Positions 36,408 through 46,667 are shown, counted from the stretch's first letter. The stretch: DNA of 64,000 bases from JAHEFU01 sp041395205 (GCA_041395205.1 JAWLAZ010000001.1:1240001-1304000); one strand, 5' to 3'. Notes: generated by a model not told the origin, from the letters alone. Made by a program: numbers and translations.

Positions 36408-36899
36408 TTGGATAACCTGATCAACTGGCCAACATTCATCGCCAGCCTTGCGGGCTTCCTGGTGCTGATGGGCGTGCTCAAGAAACCGCTGTGGACCGCT
36501 GTCCCGGCGATCATCGACGAGCGCCGCGACAGCATCGAAGGCGCCTTTGCGGAGATCGAAGCCGCGCGTGCGCAGCTCGCCAGCCAGCAGGCTGAGTACG
36601 AGAAGCGCATGGCGGAGGTCAACGCCGAGGCCCAGGCCCGCATGCAGGAAGCGATCGACAAGGGCCAGGCCGTCGCCGCCGAGATCCGTGCCAGTGCGGA
36701 GGACCAGCGCGAGAAGCTGCTGGCCCGCACCCAGGAGGACATCCAGCGTGAGAAGGAGAAGGCACTTGCCGAACTCAACAACGCTGCGATCGACCTTTCC
36801 TTCCGCATCGCGCAGCGCGTGATGAAGGAGGACCTGGACCGCGACAGGCACGACAGGCTGGTGAGCGGCTTCATCCATGAGATGAAGGAGCTCAACTAG
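36408..36899 (+). CDS. atpF: F-type ATP synthase subunit b
   Basis: 163 residues. One N-terminal helix (TFIASLAGFLVLMGVL) anchors a long charged coiled coil (EAARAQLASQQAEYEKRMAE onward) that forms the peripheral stalk. The start is TTG at 36408, after AGGAG. Only one b gene is present, so the stalk is presumably a homodimer. The gene ends one base before atpH. Confidence 0.93.
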   Translation: MDNLINWPTFIASLAGFLVLMGVLKKPLWTAVPAIIDERRDSIEGAFAEIEAARAQLASQQAEYEKRMAEVNAEAQARMQEAIDKGQAVAAEIRASAEDQREKLLARTQEDIQREKEKALAELNNAAIDLSFRIAQRVMKEDLDRDRHDRLVSGFIHEMKELN

Positions 36900-36900
36900 C

Positions 36901-37461
36901 ATGCTCGGAGCTGTTGCCAAACGGTACGCCACGGCCCTGTTCGAGATGACCCTCGAGCGCGGCACGATGGAGGCGGTCGACGCCCAGGCCCAGGTGCTGG
37001 AGGATGTCTTCAAGGATCGGCAGATCCGCGACTTCCTCACCTCGCCGCAGGTGCCCAGCGCCTCCAAGAAGGAGCTGATCCGCTCCCAGCTGCGCGGCCG
37101 GATTGACGACACCCTGCTCACGCTGGTGCTGCTGATGATCGACAAGAACCGCATCCAGGCCCTGCCTGACACCCTGCGGTACTTCGACCACCTGACGGAC
37201 ATGCACCGCGGTGTGGAGGAGATCACGATCATCAGCGCCGTGCCGCTGAGTGCTGAGCAGAAGCAGTCCATCGTGGACGGCGTGAAGCGCTACAGCGACT
37301 ACGGGGACCTCGGAGTCACCGAGAAGGTGGATCCGGCGGTGCTCGGCGGCGTGAAGGTGCAGCTCGGCGACCATCTCGTGATCGACGGCACGCTGGCGCA
37401 CCGGCTCGGGCAGCTCAGGGAGCGGATGCTCGATTACCGGCGCAGCCTGGCGGGGGCCTGA
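36901..37461 (+). CDS. atpH: F-type ATP synthase subunit delta
   Basis: 186 residues, the usual length. The N-terminal helical domain begins VAKRYATALFEM and the C-terminal part contains EKVDPAVLGGVKVQLGDHLVIDGTL, the family's most conserved segment. It links the b dimer to the top of the alpha-beta ring. It is translationally adjacent to atpF, and 90 nt separate it from atpA. Confidence 0.95.
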   Translation: MLGAVAKRYATALFEMTLERGTMEAVDAQAQVLEDVFKDRQIRDFLTSPQVPSASKKELIRSQLRGRIDDTLLTLVLLMIDKNRIQALPDTLRYFDHLTDMHRGVEEITIISAVPLSAEQKQSIVDGVKRYSDYGDLGVTEKVDPAVLGGVKVQLGDHLVIDGTLAHRLGQLRERMLDYRRSLAGA

Positions 37462-37551
37462 ACCACGATCTGAGGGAATCTGCGGGGCCGGCGGCAGGAG
37501 CCGCCATCCCCTGACAACGCGTGTTTGACAACACAGGAGATATAGCAAGCC

Positions 37552-39204
37552 ATGTCAGCTATCAGACCTGAAGAGGTAACTGCATTACTCAAGAAGCAGA
37601 TCGAGAGCTACGAGGGCCGGCTCGAGCTTGAGGACCAGGGTACGGTCGTCCAGGTGGGCGACGGTATCGCGCGTGTCTTCGGGCTCAGCAACTGCCTCGC
37701 CTCCGAGATGCTGGAGTTCCCCGGCGGCGTGATGGGCATGGCGCTCAACCTCGAGGAGGAGAGCGTCGGTGTCGTGCTGCTGGGCGATGACTCGGGCGTG
37801 AAGGAAGGCGACCCGGTCAAGCGCACCGGCAAGGTGCTGCAGGTGCCCGTCGGCAAGGCCATGCTCGGTCGTGTTGTCAACCCGCTCGGCCAGCCGATCG
37901 ACGGCAAGGGCCCGATCGTCACCGACCGCTTCCGTCCGCTGGAGCGCAAGGCCGACGGCGTGGTCTACCGCCAGCCGGTGCATGAGCCGATGCAGACGGG
38001 CCTCAAGGCCGTGGACTCGATGATCCCGATCGGCCGTGGCCAGCGCGAGCTGATCATCGGCGACCGTTCCACCGGCAAGAGCGCGATCATCCTCGATGCG
38101 ATGATCAACCAGAAGTACACGCATGAGACCGAGACCCCCGTGTACTGCATCTACGTCATGATCGGCCAGAAGGAGTCGAACGTGGCGCGTACGGTTGCCA
38201 AGCTGCAGGAGACCGGCGCGATGGACTACAGCATCGTCGTCTCCGCCTCGGCCTCCGATCCCGCGCCGCTGCAGTACATCGCCCCCTATGCGGGTGTGGC
38301 GATGGCTGAGGAGTTCATGTACGACTCCAAGGACGTGCTGATCGCCTACGATGACCTGACCAAGCAGGCCGCCGCGTACCGTACGCTGTCCCTGCTGCTG
38401 CGCCGTCCGCCGGGCCGTGAGGCCTATCCGGGCGACGTGTTCTACCTGCACAGCCGCCTGCTGGAGCGCGCCGTGAAGCTCGCCGACCACAAGGTCTGCC
38501 CGAGCTGCAACAGCAACAACCCGCTCAACAAGCTGCATGCCTATGAGGAGCAGGCGATCTACAAGAAGTGCGCCAGCTGCGGGGCTGACATCAGCGCCGT
38601 GCCGGTGCGCCGCGGTGGATCGATCACGGCCCTGCCGGTGATCGAGACCCAGGCCGGTGACGTCTCCGCCTACATTCCCACGAACGTGATCTCGATCACC
38701 GACGGCCAGATCTTCCTGGAGAGCGACCTGTTCTACCAGGGTATCCGTCCGGCCGTGAACGTCGGTATCTCGGTCTCCCGTGTCGGTGGTAGCGCCCAGA
38801 CCAAGGCCATGAAGAAGGTCGCGGGTTCGCTGAAGCTGGACCTGGCACAGTACCGTGAAATGGCGGCCTTCGCCCAGTTCGGTTCCGACCTGGACGCCGC
38901 CACCCAGCGCCTCCTGACCCGTGGTGAGCGCATGGTGGAACTGCTGAAGCAGGGCCAGTACGTGCCGCTGGCCACCGAGGAGCAGGTCGCGCAGATCTGG
39001 GCGGGTGGCAAGGGTTACTACGACAAGCTGCCCGTCGCCCAGGTGCAGGCCGCCAGCGCCGGTTTCGTGCAGTTCCTCAAGGAAAACTACGGCCAGGTGC
39101 TGGAGTCGATCCGCAAGAGCGGTAACCATGCCGATGTCGAGGAAGCGATGAAGACCGCCGCCGATGCGTTCTTCGCCGACTTCGCGGCCCGGCATGCCGC
39201 CTAG
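37552..39204 (+). CDS. atpA: F-type ATP synthase subunit alpha with a two-CxxC insertion
   Basis: 550 residues, about 35 more than usual. The core is normal: Walker A GDRSTGKSAII near 170, DDLTKQAAAYR near 267, and GGSITALPVIETQAGDVSAY near 356. Between LLERAVKLADH and that last motif lies an insertion with CPSC at residues 316-319 and CASC at 340-343, the spacing of a zinc-ribbon. E. coli AtpA has only about 18 residues here, without Cys. The insert is in frame and conserved motifs resume exactly, so it is not a sequencing artefact by appearance. CAGGAG precedes the ATG. Confidence 0.95.
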   Translation: MSAIRPEEVTALLKKQIESYEGRLELEDQGTVVQVGDGIARVFGLSNCLASEMLEFPGGVMGMALNLEEESVGVVLLGDDSGVKEGDPVKRTGKVLQVPVGKAMLGRVVNPLGQPIDGKGPIVTDRFRPLERKADGVVYRQPVHEPMQTGLKAVDSMIPIGRGQRELIIGDRSTGKSAIILDAMINQKYTHETETPVYCIYVMIGQKESNVARTVAKLQETGAMDYSIVVSASASDPAPLQYIAPYAGVAMAEEFMYDSKDVLIAYDDLTKQAAAYRTLSLLLRRPPGREAYPGDVFYLHSRLLERAVKLADHKVCPSCNSNNPLNKLHAYEEQAIYKKCASCGADISAVPVRRGGSITALPVIETQAGDVSAYIPTNVISITDGQIFLESDLFYQGIRPAVNVGISVSRVGGSAQTKAMKKVAGSLKLDLAQYREMAAFAQFGSDLDAATQRLLTRGERMVELLKQGQYVPLATEEQVAQIWAGGKGYYDKLPVAQVQAASAGFVQFLKENYGQVLESIRKSGNHADVEEAMKTAADAFFADFAARHAA

Positions 39205-39223
39205 GCTTTAAGGAGATCCAGCT

Positions 39224-39610
39224 TTGCACAAGGCAGTCACGATGGAGGATGTGGTCGGCACACGGGTGCTGATCCAGCTCGAGCGGACCGCCTATGAACT
39301 GCTGGATCTGCCCGGCGTCTACAGCGAGAAATTCGCAGCGGACGTGACGGGTCTCGACGAGCTGGGCCTGTGGATCGAGCATCCCAACTACAAGGTGGTG
39401 CCGGTCTACGGCGAGGATGAGAGCTACATCCCGCCCGAGGAGCGCCGGGAGGAAAGCCACCGCGCGGTGGTGCTGATCCGCTGGAACTACATCGCCACGG
39501 TGATCCAGTTCCCGGAGCGCACGGGCTGGCGGGCCGGTGCCAACGAAAGTGACATCGGCTTCAAACCGCCGAACAACGGAAAGGACAACAAGGAGCAAGC
39601 AGGTGGCTAA
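39224..39610 (+). CDS. Unknown 128-residue protein encoded between atpA and atpG
   Basis: A small soluble protein, beta-rich by appearance: TRVLIQLERTAYELL, GLDELGLWIEHPNYKVVPVY, then HRAVVLIRWNYIATVIQFPE, and a hydrophilic Lys/Asn tail. The WNYIATVI strand after a long acidic loop recalls SH3- or Sm-like barrels; this is inference. The start is TTG at 39224 because AAGGAG lies 8 nt upstream; an ATG at 39242 is the alternative. It overlaps atpG by 8 nt, so it is coupled to ATP synthase expression. I know of no standard atp operon gene here. Confidence 0.7.
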   Translation: MHKAVTMEDVVGTRVLIQLERTAYELLDLPGVYSEKFAADVTGLDELGLWIEHPNYKVVPVYGEDESYIPPEERREESHRAVVLIRWNYIATVIQFPERTGWRAGANESDIGFKPPNNGKDNKEQAGG

Positions 39611-40478
39611 GGGCGGCAAGGAAATTCGCAACCGAATCAAATCGGTGAAGAGCACCCAGCAGATCACCAAGGCCATGAAGATGGTGGCTGCCGCGCGCCT
39701 GCGCAAGAGCGAGGGCCGCACCCAGGCCAGCCGTCCCTACACGGACACGCTGGCCGGCGTGATGCGCAACCTGGCCAGCGTGGCGGCGGAGGTGGACCAT
39801 CCCTTCCTGAGCCATGTGAACCCGGAAGCCCCGAAGGTCATGCTGCTGCTGTTCACCGGTGACAAGGGCCTCTGCGGCAGCTTCAACGCCAACCTCGTGA
39901 AGAAGGCCGAGCAGTTCATCCGCGAGCAGCGCGAGCGCGGCCGCGAGACCGAGATCATCTTCGTCGGCAAGAAGGGCTGGCAGGCACTCGGCAAGGGTGG
40001 ACAGTGGTTCCCGGGCTTCAATGAGAACACGAGCTACTCGGATCTGAAGCCGGTCAATACGCTCCTTACAAATGCATATCTCGCGGGCGAGGTCGCCGAG
40101 GTCTACATGATCTACGCCCGCTTCATCAACGTGATGAAGTCCGACCCGACCGTGATGCGCCTGCTGCCGATCGAGAGCCTCGAGCCGGCCGGCGAGGATG
40201 AGGCGGCGGGCTTCAGCGAGAACTATGATCTCGAACCCAGCCCGGAGGAGCTGCTCACCGCACTCCTGCCGCGCTTCTTCCAGACCGTGATGTTCCAGGC
40301 CGCGATGGAGAACTTCACCTCCGAGAACGGCGCGCGCATGGTGGCGATGGAAAATGCAACCAAGGCCGCGGGTGACATGATCGATGCCCTCACGCTGGAA
40401 TACAACAAGGCCCGCCAGGCCGGCATCACACTCGAGCTGCTGGACATCGTGGGCGGAGCGGAGGCCCTCAAGGGATGA
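39603..40478 (+). CDS. atpG: F-type ATP synthase subunit gamma
   Basis: 291 residues. The N-terminal helix EIRNRIKSVKSTQQITKAMK and MVAAARLRKSE and the C-terminal helix (ENGARMVAMENATKAAGDMI, LTLEYNKARQAGITLELLDI) form the central shaft. The middle GDKGLCGSFNANLVKK is typical. The start is GTG at 39603 with AAGGAG 8 nt upstream, overlapping the preceding unknown gene. Upstream in-frame codons lie within that gene and are rejected. Confidence 0.95.
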   Translation: MAKGGKEIRNRIKSVKSTQQITKAMKMVAAARLRKSEGRTQASRPYTDTLAGVMRNLASVAAEVDHPFLSHVNPEAPKVMLLLFTGDKGLCGSFNANLVKKAEQFIREQRERGRETEIIFVGKKGWQALGKGGQWFPGFNENTSYSDLKPVNTLLTNAYLAGEVAEVYMIYARFINVMKSDPTVMRLLPIESLEPAGEDEAAGFSENYDLEPSPEELLTALLPRFFQTVMFQAAMENFTSENGARMVAMENATKAAGDMIDALTLEYNKARQAGITLELLDIVGGAEALKG

Positions 40479-40626
40479 TCAGGCTGATTCCCGCAGCTGA
40501 GCACGTGCAGGCCGCCAGGCGGCAGGCCGTCGTGCGCGGGAAAATGCGGCAAGGGGGATTGAACAGCGGGGAAGTCCGCACACTCCTGAGCTGCATGCTG
40601 ATTAACTGCATGCGTCACCGACCCGA

Positions 40627-40648
40627 TTCAGTAGACATGTCTACTGAA
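40627..40648. promoter_or_regulatory. 22-bp perfect palindrome over a start codon
   Basis: The central 20 bases are TCAGTAGACATGTCTACTGA, and one more base pair extends it on each side. The ATG of the next gene (40637) is at its centre. It could be a dimeric-repressor operator or an mRNA hairpin hiding the start. Confidence 0.5.
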
Positions 40649-41416
40649 CACTCTTTCCTGAGCCCCCGCCCCAGTGCGGCGGGAATCGTGGCCCTCTGCG
40701 TCCTGGCCGGCAGCCTGCTGTTCGGCAGCAGCCCCGCGCTGGCACAGCAGGGCGGCCAGAAGGATGATGGCAAGAACACGATGGCCATCACCCTCGAACA
40801 GATGCAGAACTCCGTGGAGAAGTACCGCACGGAGCGCGACGGGATCGTCGTGCACTTCGTGCTGCCCAAGGGCTGGGACCTGCTCGAGCAGGGCATCGAC
40901 CCCAAGACCGGCGAGGTCATCAAGGATGTCGGGGTCTATGCGCTGCTGGCGCGCCGCCCGATGGTCGGAGATGCGGCCACGGACTTCATCTTCGAAATGG
41001 ATATCTACGAACGGCGGCTGATGGATGATCTGCCCTCGGACATTCCCGAGGATGAGCGCAAGGAGGACTATCAGTTCATGAGTTTCCTCAATGCACAGAT
41101 CGCCTTCAATGCGCGCGCCGGCATGAAGATGACGAGCGAGATCCGCGACATCGTCCCCAAGGAATACCGCAAGGGCATGTTCTGGGTCCCGATCTACTAC
41201 GAGAGTCAGGCGACCGGTACCAAGCTCCTGACATTCACCACGGCGATTGACCGCAAGCTGGTGATGATAAAGTTCCTGATCAGCAAGGATGCCATTGACC
41301 TGCACAGCGGGCTGGTGGCGTTCATCATCAACAATTCCTGGGTGATCACGGAAGCGGAGCTCAGGGAGATCGAGAAGGAAGCCGGCGTCACGGACAGCAA
41401 ACTCGGCAGCAAGTAA
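40637..41416 (+). CDS. Exported protein of unknown function encoded between atpG and atpD
   Basis: 259 residues with a signal peptide (AAGIVALCVLAGSLLFGSSPALA, cleavage after ALA). The mature part is mixed alpha/beta: VVHFVLPKGWDLLEQGID, FIFEMDIYERRL, AGMKMTSEIRDIV and VMIKFLISKDAIDLHSGLV. The pattern recalls small exported stress or PsbP-like domains, but I do not assign a family. The ATG at 40637 gives a normal signal peptide; no SD is visible, and the ATG sits in a palindrome. An exported protein inside an atp operon is unexpected. It follows atpG by 158 nt and precedes atpD by 56 nt. Confidence 0.65.
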   Translation: MSTEHSFLSPRPSAAGIVALCVLAGSLLFGSSPALAQQGGQKDDGKNTMAITLEQMQNSVEKYRTERDGIVVHFVLPKGWDLLEQGIDPKTGEVIKDVGVYALLARRPMVGDAATDFIFEMDIYERRLMDDLPSDIPEDERKEDYQFMSFLNAQIAFNARAGMKMTSEIRDIVPKEYRKGMFWVPIYYESQATGTKLLTFTTAIDRKLVMIKFLISKDAIDLHSGLVAFIINNSWVITEAELREIEKEAGVTDSKLGSK

Positions 41417-41472
41417 CGCGGGCAGCACAGGTCTGCTGCCCTTCAGAAGTTGTAGTAAGGAAGGAGTTGACC

Positions 41473-42906
<1,434 letters not shown>

Positions 42907-42926
42907 GCGGCAAGGAGCACTGATTC

Positions 42927-43376
42927 ATGTCAACCGCAAACTACGCCCTGAAGGTAGTGACTCCCGATGGTGAGGTCTGGAGCGGGGAGACGCCGAGCTG
43001 CGTGATTCCCGGGCTGGACGGCTACTTCGGCGTCTGGAAGGGCCATGCCCCGCTGATCAGCGGGCTGGAGCAGGGCACGCTGATGATCGAGCGCCCGGCT
43101 GAGCACCGCATCCAGTTCATCGCGGTCGGCGGCGGCTTCGTGGAGATCAACCACGAGGGCGTGACCGTGCTGGCCGAGACGGCGGAAATGGCCGGCGACA
43201 TCGATGTGCACCGCGCCGAGGATGCCGAGAAGCGCGCGCGTGAGCGCCTGCAGAAGTTCTACTCGCAGCAGGAGCTGGAGGTGGACATCGAGCGCGCGAT
43301 GTTCGCACTGAAGAAGGCCATGGTGCGCCGCGAGGCCGCCAAGAAGGACGCCGAGAAGAGAACTCATATGTTCTGA
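42927..43376 (+). CDS. atpC: F-type ATP synthase subunit epsilon
   Basis: 149 residues. An N-terminal beta sandwich (YALKVVTPDGEVWSGE, LDGYFGVWKGHAPLISGLE, AVGGGFVEI) is followed by a longer-than-minimal C-terminal helical part (ERLQKFYSQQELEVDIERAM). It is the last gene of the operon; a terminator follows 90 nt later. Confidence 0.95.
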   Translation: MSTANYALKVVTPDGEVWSGETPSCVIPGLDGYFGVWKGHAPLISGLEQGTLMIERPAEHRIQFIAVGGGFVEINHEGVTVLAETAEMAGDIDVHRAEDAEKRARERLQKFYSQQELEVDIERAMFALKKAMVRREAAKKDAEKRTHMF

Positions 43377-43465
43377 GCAACGCCGGAGGCGTTGCGAGGA
43401 CATAGGACGTGGGAGCTAGGTGGTAGCAGAACTTAGCCCCGGGTCCGAGATCCTGGATCCTAAAT

Positions 43466-43491
43466 AGGGAGGCTCAAGGGCCTCCCTTTTT
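43466..43491 (+). terminator. Rho-independent terminator of the atp operon
   Basis: AGGGAGGC-TCAAGG-GCCTCCCT is followed by a T-tract. A short heptamer-like stretch (43399-43465) separates it from atpC. Confidence 0.85.
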
Positions 43492-43515
43492 CATAGGTTG
43501 TAGGAGTCTCGCCAG

Positions 43516-43916
43516 CGGCGGTTTCCAGCCGCCGGAAGGGAGGTGCGACACTTGATGTCGCACAACCGGACGTCAGAATGAATTCTGACCTCCATTGGCC
43601 GGCTGAATGCCGGCGCTCCGGCGAGCTGAATGCTCGCGCTCCATTGTGGAAGCAGGCTTCCACCTCCGCTACACCCTACAACCTACACCCCAGCTCCTCG
43701 ATGTGTACCGGTGCCGCCTCGCGGCAACTGGGAGGGAAAGCAGTGAAGTGTGCCATACTGGCGGGATTGGCAACATGCTGAAAATGCTCTGCGCCTCATT
43801 TTCCTCTGCGGCTCTGCGCCAATAAAACCAGTCTGGCGATCAAGGTACTGCCCGCGCGGCTGCGCGCCTCCATTGCCAGTGCATGGCACTGGCCTCCTGT
43901 CAGGCCATGGGCCTGA
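43516..43916. repeat. Cluster of nine REP-like hairpins
   Basis: Hairpins with different stems but common layout start at 43516, 43543, 43572, 43598, 43621, 43646, 43854, 43875 and 43900. Examples are GCGAGC-TGAAT-GCTCGC, GTGGAAGC-AG-GCTTCCAC and TCAGGCC-ATG-GGCCTGA. Most are followed by CTCC with ATTG or GCTACACC. Short heptamer arrays (CCTACAA class) lie at 43671-43700 and 43921-43945. No gene is supported in 43377-43951. Confidence 0.75.
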
Positions 43917-43951
43917 CCTCCGCTACACCCTACACCCGAGCTCCCATGTCC

Positions 43952-45346
43952 TCAGGCAGCAGCTTCGCTGCTGCCATAGATGTCTTCGCCCTCGCTCTTC
44001 GCGATGACGACCGCGCCCACGCTGTCGCCGAAGATGTTGTTGACCGTGCGCGTCATGTCCGGCAGGCGGTCGATCGCGAGGATCAGCCCGGCCGCCGAAG
44101 CCGGAATGCCGAAGTTGCCGAGGATCAGCACGATCGCCACGAGGCTCGCCGAAGGCACCGCCGCCACGCCGATGCTGGTCACGAGTGCGAGGATGGCAAC
44201 GCTGAGCATCACGGGCAGGGTCAGCTCGATGCCATAGGCCTGCACGAGGAACAGCACCGCCACCACCTCGAACAGCGCCGTGCCGTCCATGTTGACGGTC
44301 GCCCCCATCGGCAGCACGAAGCTCGTCACGCGGTTGCTCACCCCCGCGCGGTTCTCCACGCAGTCCATCGTGACCGGCAGTGTCGCCGCCGAACTGCTCG
44401 TGGAGAAGGCCGTGAGCATCGCCGGGGCCATCGCCTGGAAATGCCTGAGCGGGTTGACTCTGGCAACGAACAGCAGCACGAGCGGCATCAGCACGAAGAT
44501 GTGCAGGAACAGCCCGCCGAACACCGCGAGCAGGAACCTGGCCAGCGGCAGCAGCGAGGCCAGCCCCGTCTCCGCCACCACCTTGGCAACGAGGGCGAGC
44601 ACACCGAGCGGCGCGAAGAGCATCACCCAGTGCGTGATCCGCATCATCAGCTGGAACATGCTTTCCAGGAAGGTCCGGAGGAATTCGGAATGCTGCTTCT
44701 CGAGCCTGGTGGAGAAGTAACCCAGCAAGATGGAGAAGAAGATCAGGCCCAGCATCTGGCCGTCGGCGGCCGCCTTGACGACATTGGAGGGCACCATCGA
44801 GATGAACACATCCTTCAGATCCCCGAAGCTGCGGCCTGCGATACGTTCCTCAAAGGCCGCACCGAGTTCCTGTTCCTCCAGGTTGAGCCTGTCTCCCGCC
44901 GGCTGGCCGTCAACGAGACCCGGCTGCACGATGCTGACCATCAGCACGCCGATCAGGGCCGCGAGCCCCGAGGTGCAGATGTAGTAGAGCAGGGTCTTGC
45001 CGCCCAGCCGCCCGAAGTTCCTGCCGCCCGTATTTGCCACTCCGGAGCCGATGGAGAAGAAGATCAGCGGCACGATCAGCATCTTCAGGGCATTGATGAA
45101 CAGCGTGCCGAAGAAGGCGTAGACATTCGTGAACTTAGAGCGCTCAGCCTCAACCAGCTGCAGGGCATCCTGCATTGCCGGGCTGAGGTCCCTGGCATGG
45201 CCGGCGGCGATCCGGGCCTGGATCTCCGCCCAGAAGGCGGGGTCCACGCCGGACCGGTCGAGGCTGATGGAGGCCGTCAGCAGACCGATGATGACCGCCA
45301 CGATCAGGGCGATCAGGATCTGCCAGTGCAGTTGCAGTTTGAGCAT
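43952..45346 (-). CDS. Dicarboxylate/amino acid:cation symporter (DAACS/GltP family)
   Basis: 464 residues with the eight-helix plus two-hairpin topology of the family. Diagnostic segments are the Ser-rich hairpin AFSTSSSAATLPVT, PMGATVNMDGTALFE, AAVPSASLVAIVLIL and DRLPDMTRTVNNIFGD. These form the substrate and sodium/proton sites that import glutamate, aspartate or C4-dicarboxylates. An extended loop after helix two or three (residues about 30-75 and 140-180) is longer than in GltP. GGAG precedes the ATG. It is divergent from fni and probably a single-gene unit. Confidence 0.92.
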   Translation of the reverse strand: MLKLQLHWQILIALIVAVIIGLLTASISLDRSGVDPAFWAEIQARIAAGHARDLSPAMQDALQLVEAERSKFTNVYAFFGTLFINALKMLIVPLIFFSIGSGVANTGGRNFGRLGGKTLLYYICTSGLAALIGVLMVSIVQPGLVDGQPAGDRLNLEEQELGAAFEERIAGRSFGDLKDVFISMVPSNVVKAAADGQMLGLIFFSILLGYFSTRLEKQHSEFLRTFLESMFQLMMRITHWVMLFAPLGVLALVAKVVAETGLASLLPLARFLLAVFGGLFLHIFVLMPLVLLFVARVNPLRHFQAMAPAMLTAFSTSSSAATLPVTMDCVENRAGVSNRVTSFVLPMGATVNMDGTALFEVVAVLFLVQAYGIELTLPVMLSVAILALVTSIGVAAVPSASLVAIVLILGNFGIPASAAGLILAIDRLPDMTRTVNNIFGDSVGAVVIAKSEGEDIYGSSEAAA

Positions 45347-45584
45347 CTCTCACACTCCGCCGGCCGGGATCGGGAGCTGGTCCCGCCTCCATTCTAGCGA
45401 AGCGGCCTCGCTGGGCCAAATGCCGCCCGCCTGTTTGCGATCCAGAGCCCTGCTCCGATTCTGCTATCAAAACCCCCCGGAACCTGAACCGCCAGCCGCG
45501 CGGCACAGGTACTAAAATAGTCGGGCCTGATCTGATCTGGCCTCAGGCGAATTTTCAGTATTTGAATTGCACTGATGGTATTGG

Positions 45585-46667
45585 ATGTCTGACACAGGAA
45601 TAGAGAAGCGCAAGGCGGAGCATCTGCAGCTGGTCCGGGAGGACTCGGTGCTGCACAGCCAGCCCACGCTGCTCTCCGACATCCGTCTTGTGCACCAGGC
45701 CCTGCCTGAGCTGAACCTTTCCGACATCGACACCAGTGCCAGCCTGTTCGGCAAGCCGCTCAGGCTGCCGCTGATGATCACGGGCATGACCGGCGGGACG
45801 GAGTACGCCGGTGAGCTGAATCGTGGCCTGGCGGCCCTGGCGGCCCAGCAGGGCATTGCCTTCGCCGTGGGCAGCCAGCGCGTGCTCTGGCGCCATGAGC
45901 ACCTGCTGGCGGATTTCGCCGTGCGCGACATCATCGGCGAGGGCGTGCTGCTCGGCAACATCGGGGCCGCACAGCTGCTGCATGAGCCGCTGGAGCGGAT
46001 CGTGGAGCTCGTAGCCATGATCGAGGCGGATGGGCTCTGCCTGCATCTCAATCCGGCCCAGGAGCTGGTGCAGGAGGAAGGCGACCGCGAATTCCGCGGA
46101 GTCTGCGAGAAGATCACTGAACTCAACGAGAGGCTCGAGGGCCGCCTGCTGGTCAAGGAGACCGGTGCCGGGCTGTCCCCCGAGACCCTGATCAAGCTGC
46201 GGGCCAGCGGCGTGAGCTGCGTGGATGTCGCCGGCAGCGGCGGCACGAGCTGGACCCGCGTCGAGCAGCAGCGCGCCGTGAGTGAGCGCAGCCGGCGGCT
46301 CGGGCGCAGCATCGCGGACTGGGGCGTGCCCACGGCCTTCTCGATCATCGCCGCCCGCCGCGTGCTCGGCGAACAGGCCACGGTGATCGGCAGCGGCGGG
46401 ATCCGCGACGGACTGGACGCCGCGCGCGTGCTGGCCGCGGGTGGCAACATTGCGGGCTTCGCGCGCTCGGTACTGCTGCAGTTCATGGACCACGGCCCGG
46501 AGGGCTGCAGCGCCTGGCTGGCGCAGATCGCCGAGGAGCTCAGAAGCGTGATGCTGCTCTGCGGCGCACGAAACTGCGCGGAGCTGATGCACGTCCCCCG
46601 CGTGTACACCGGAGAACTCAAGGACTGGCTGGCGGCTTATGGATGGCTCGGCCAGGGGAGAGAGTGA
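45585..46667 (+). CDS. fni: Isopentenyl-diphosphate delta-isomerase, type 2 (FMN)
   Basis: 360 residues. Interconverts IPP and DMAPP. Family motifs: EKRKAEHLQLV at the start, LPLMITGMTGG, FAVGSQRVL, LHLNPAQELVQEEGDREF with the metal/phosphate residues, LLVKETGAGLS and VDVAGSGGTSW, all in the type 2 FMN-barrel order. It is first gene of the mevalonate cluster; its stop overlaps the next start (TGATG). No SD is obvious before the ATG at 45585. Confidence 0.95.
   Translation: MSDTGIEKRKAEHLQLVREDSVLHSQPTLLSDIRLVHQALPELNLSDIDTSASLFGKPLRLPLMITGMTGGTEYAGELNRGLAALAAQQGIAFAVGSQRVLWRHEHLLADFAVRDIIGEGVLLGNIGAAQLLHEPLERIVELVAMIEADGLCLHLNPAQELVQEEGDREFRGVCEKITELNERLEGRLLVKETGAGLSPETLIKLRASGVSCVDVAGSGGTSWTRVEQQRAVSERSRRLGRSIADWGVPTAFSIIAARRVLGEQATVIGSGGIRDGLDAARVLAAGGNIAGFARSVLLQFMDHGPEGCSAWLAQIAEELRSVMLLCGARNCAELMHVPRVYTGELKDWLAAYGWLGQGRE

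Noticed and set aside
43516..43916. Phage attachment site or integron array
   Set aside because: No integrase or cassette genes are nearby, and the hairpins recur with different stems elsewhere in the window.
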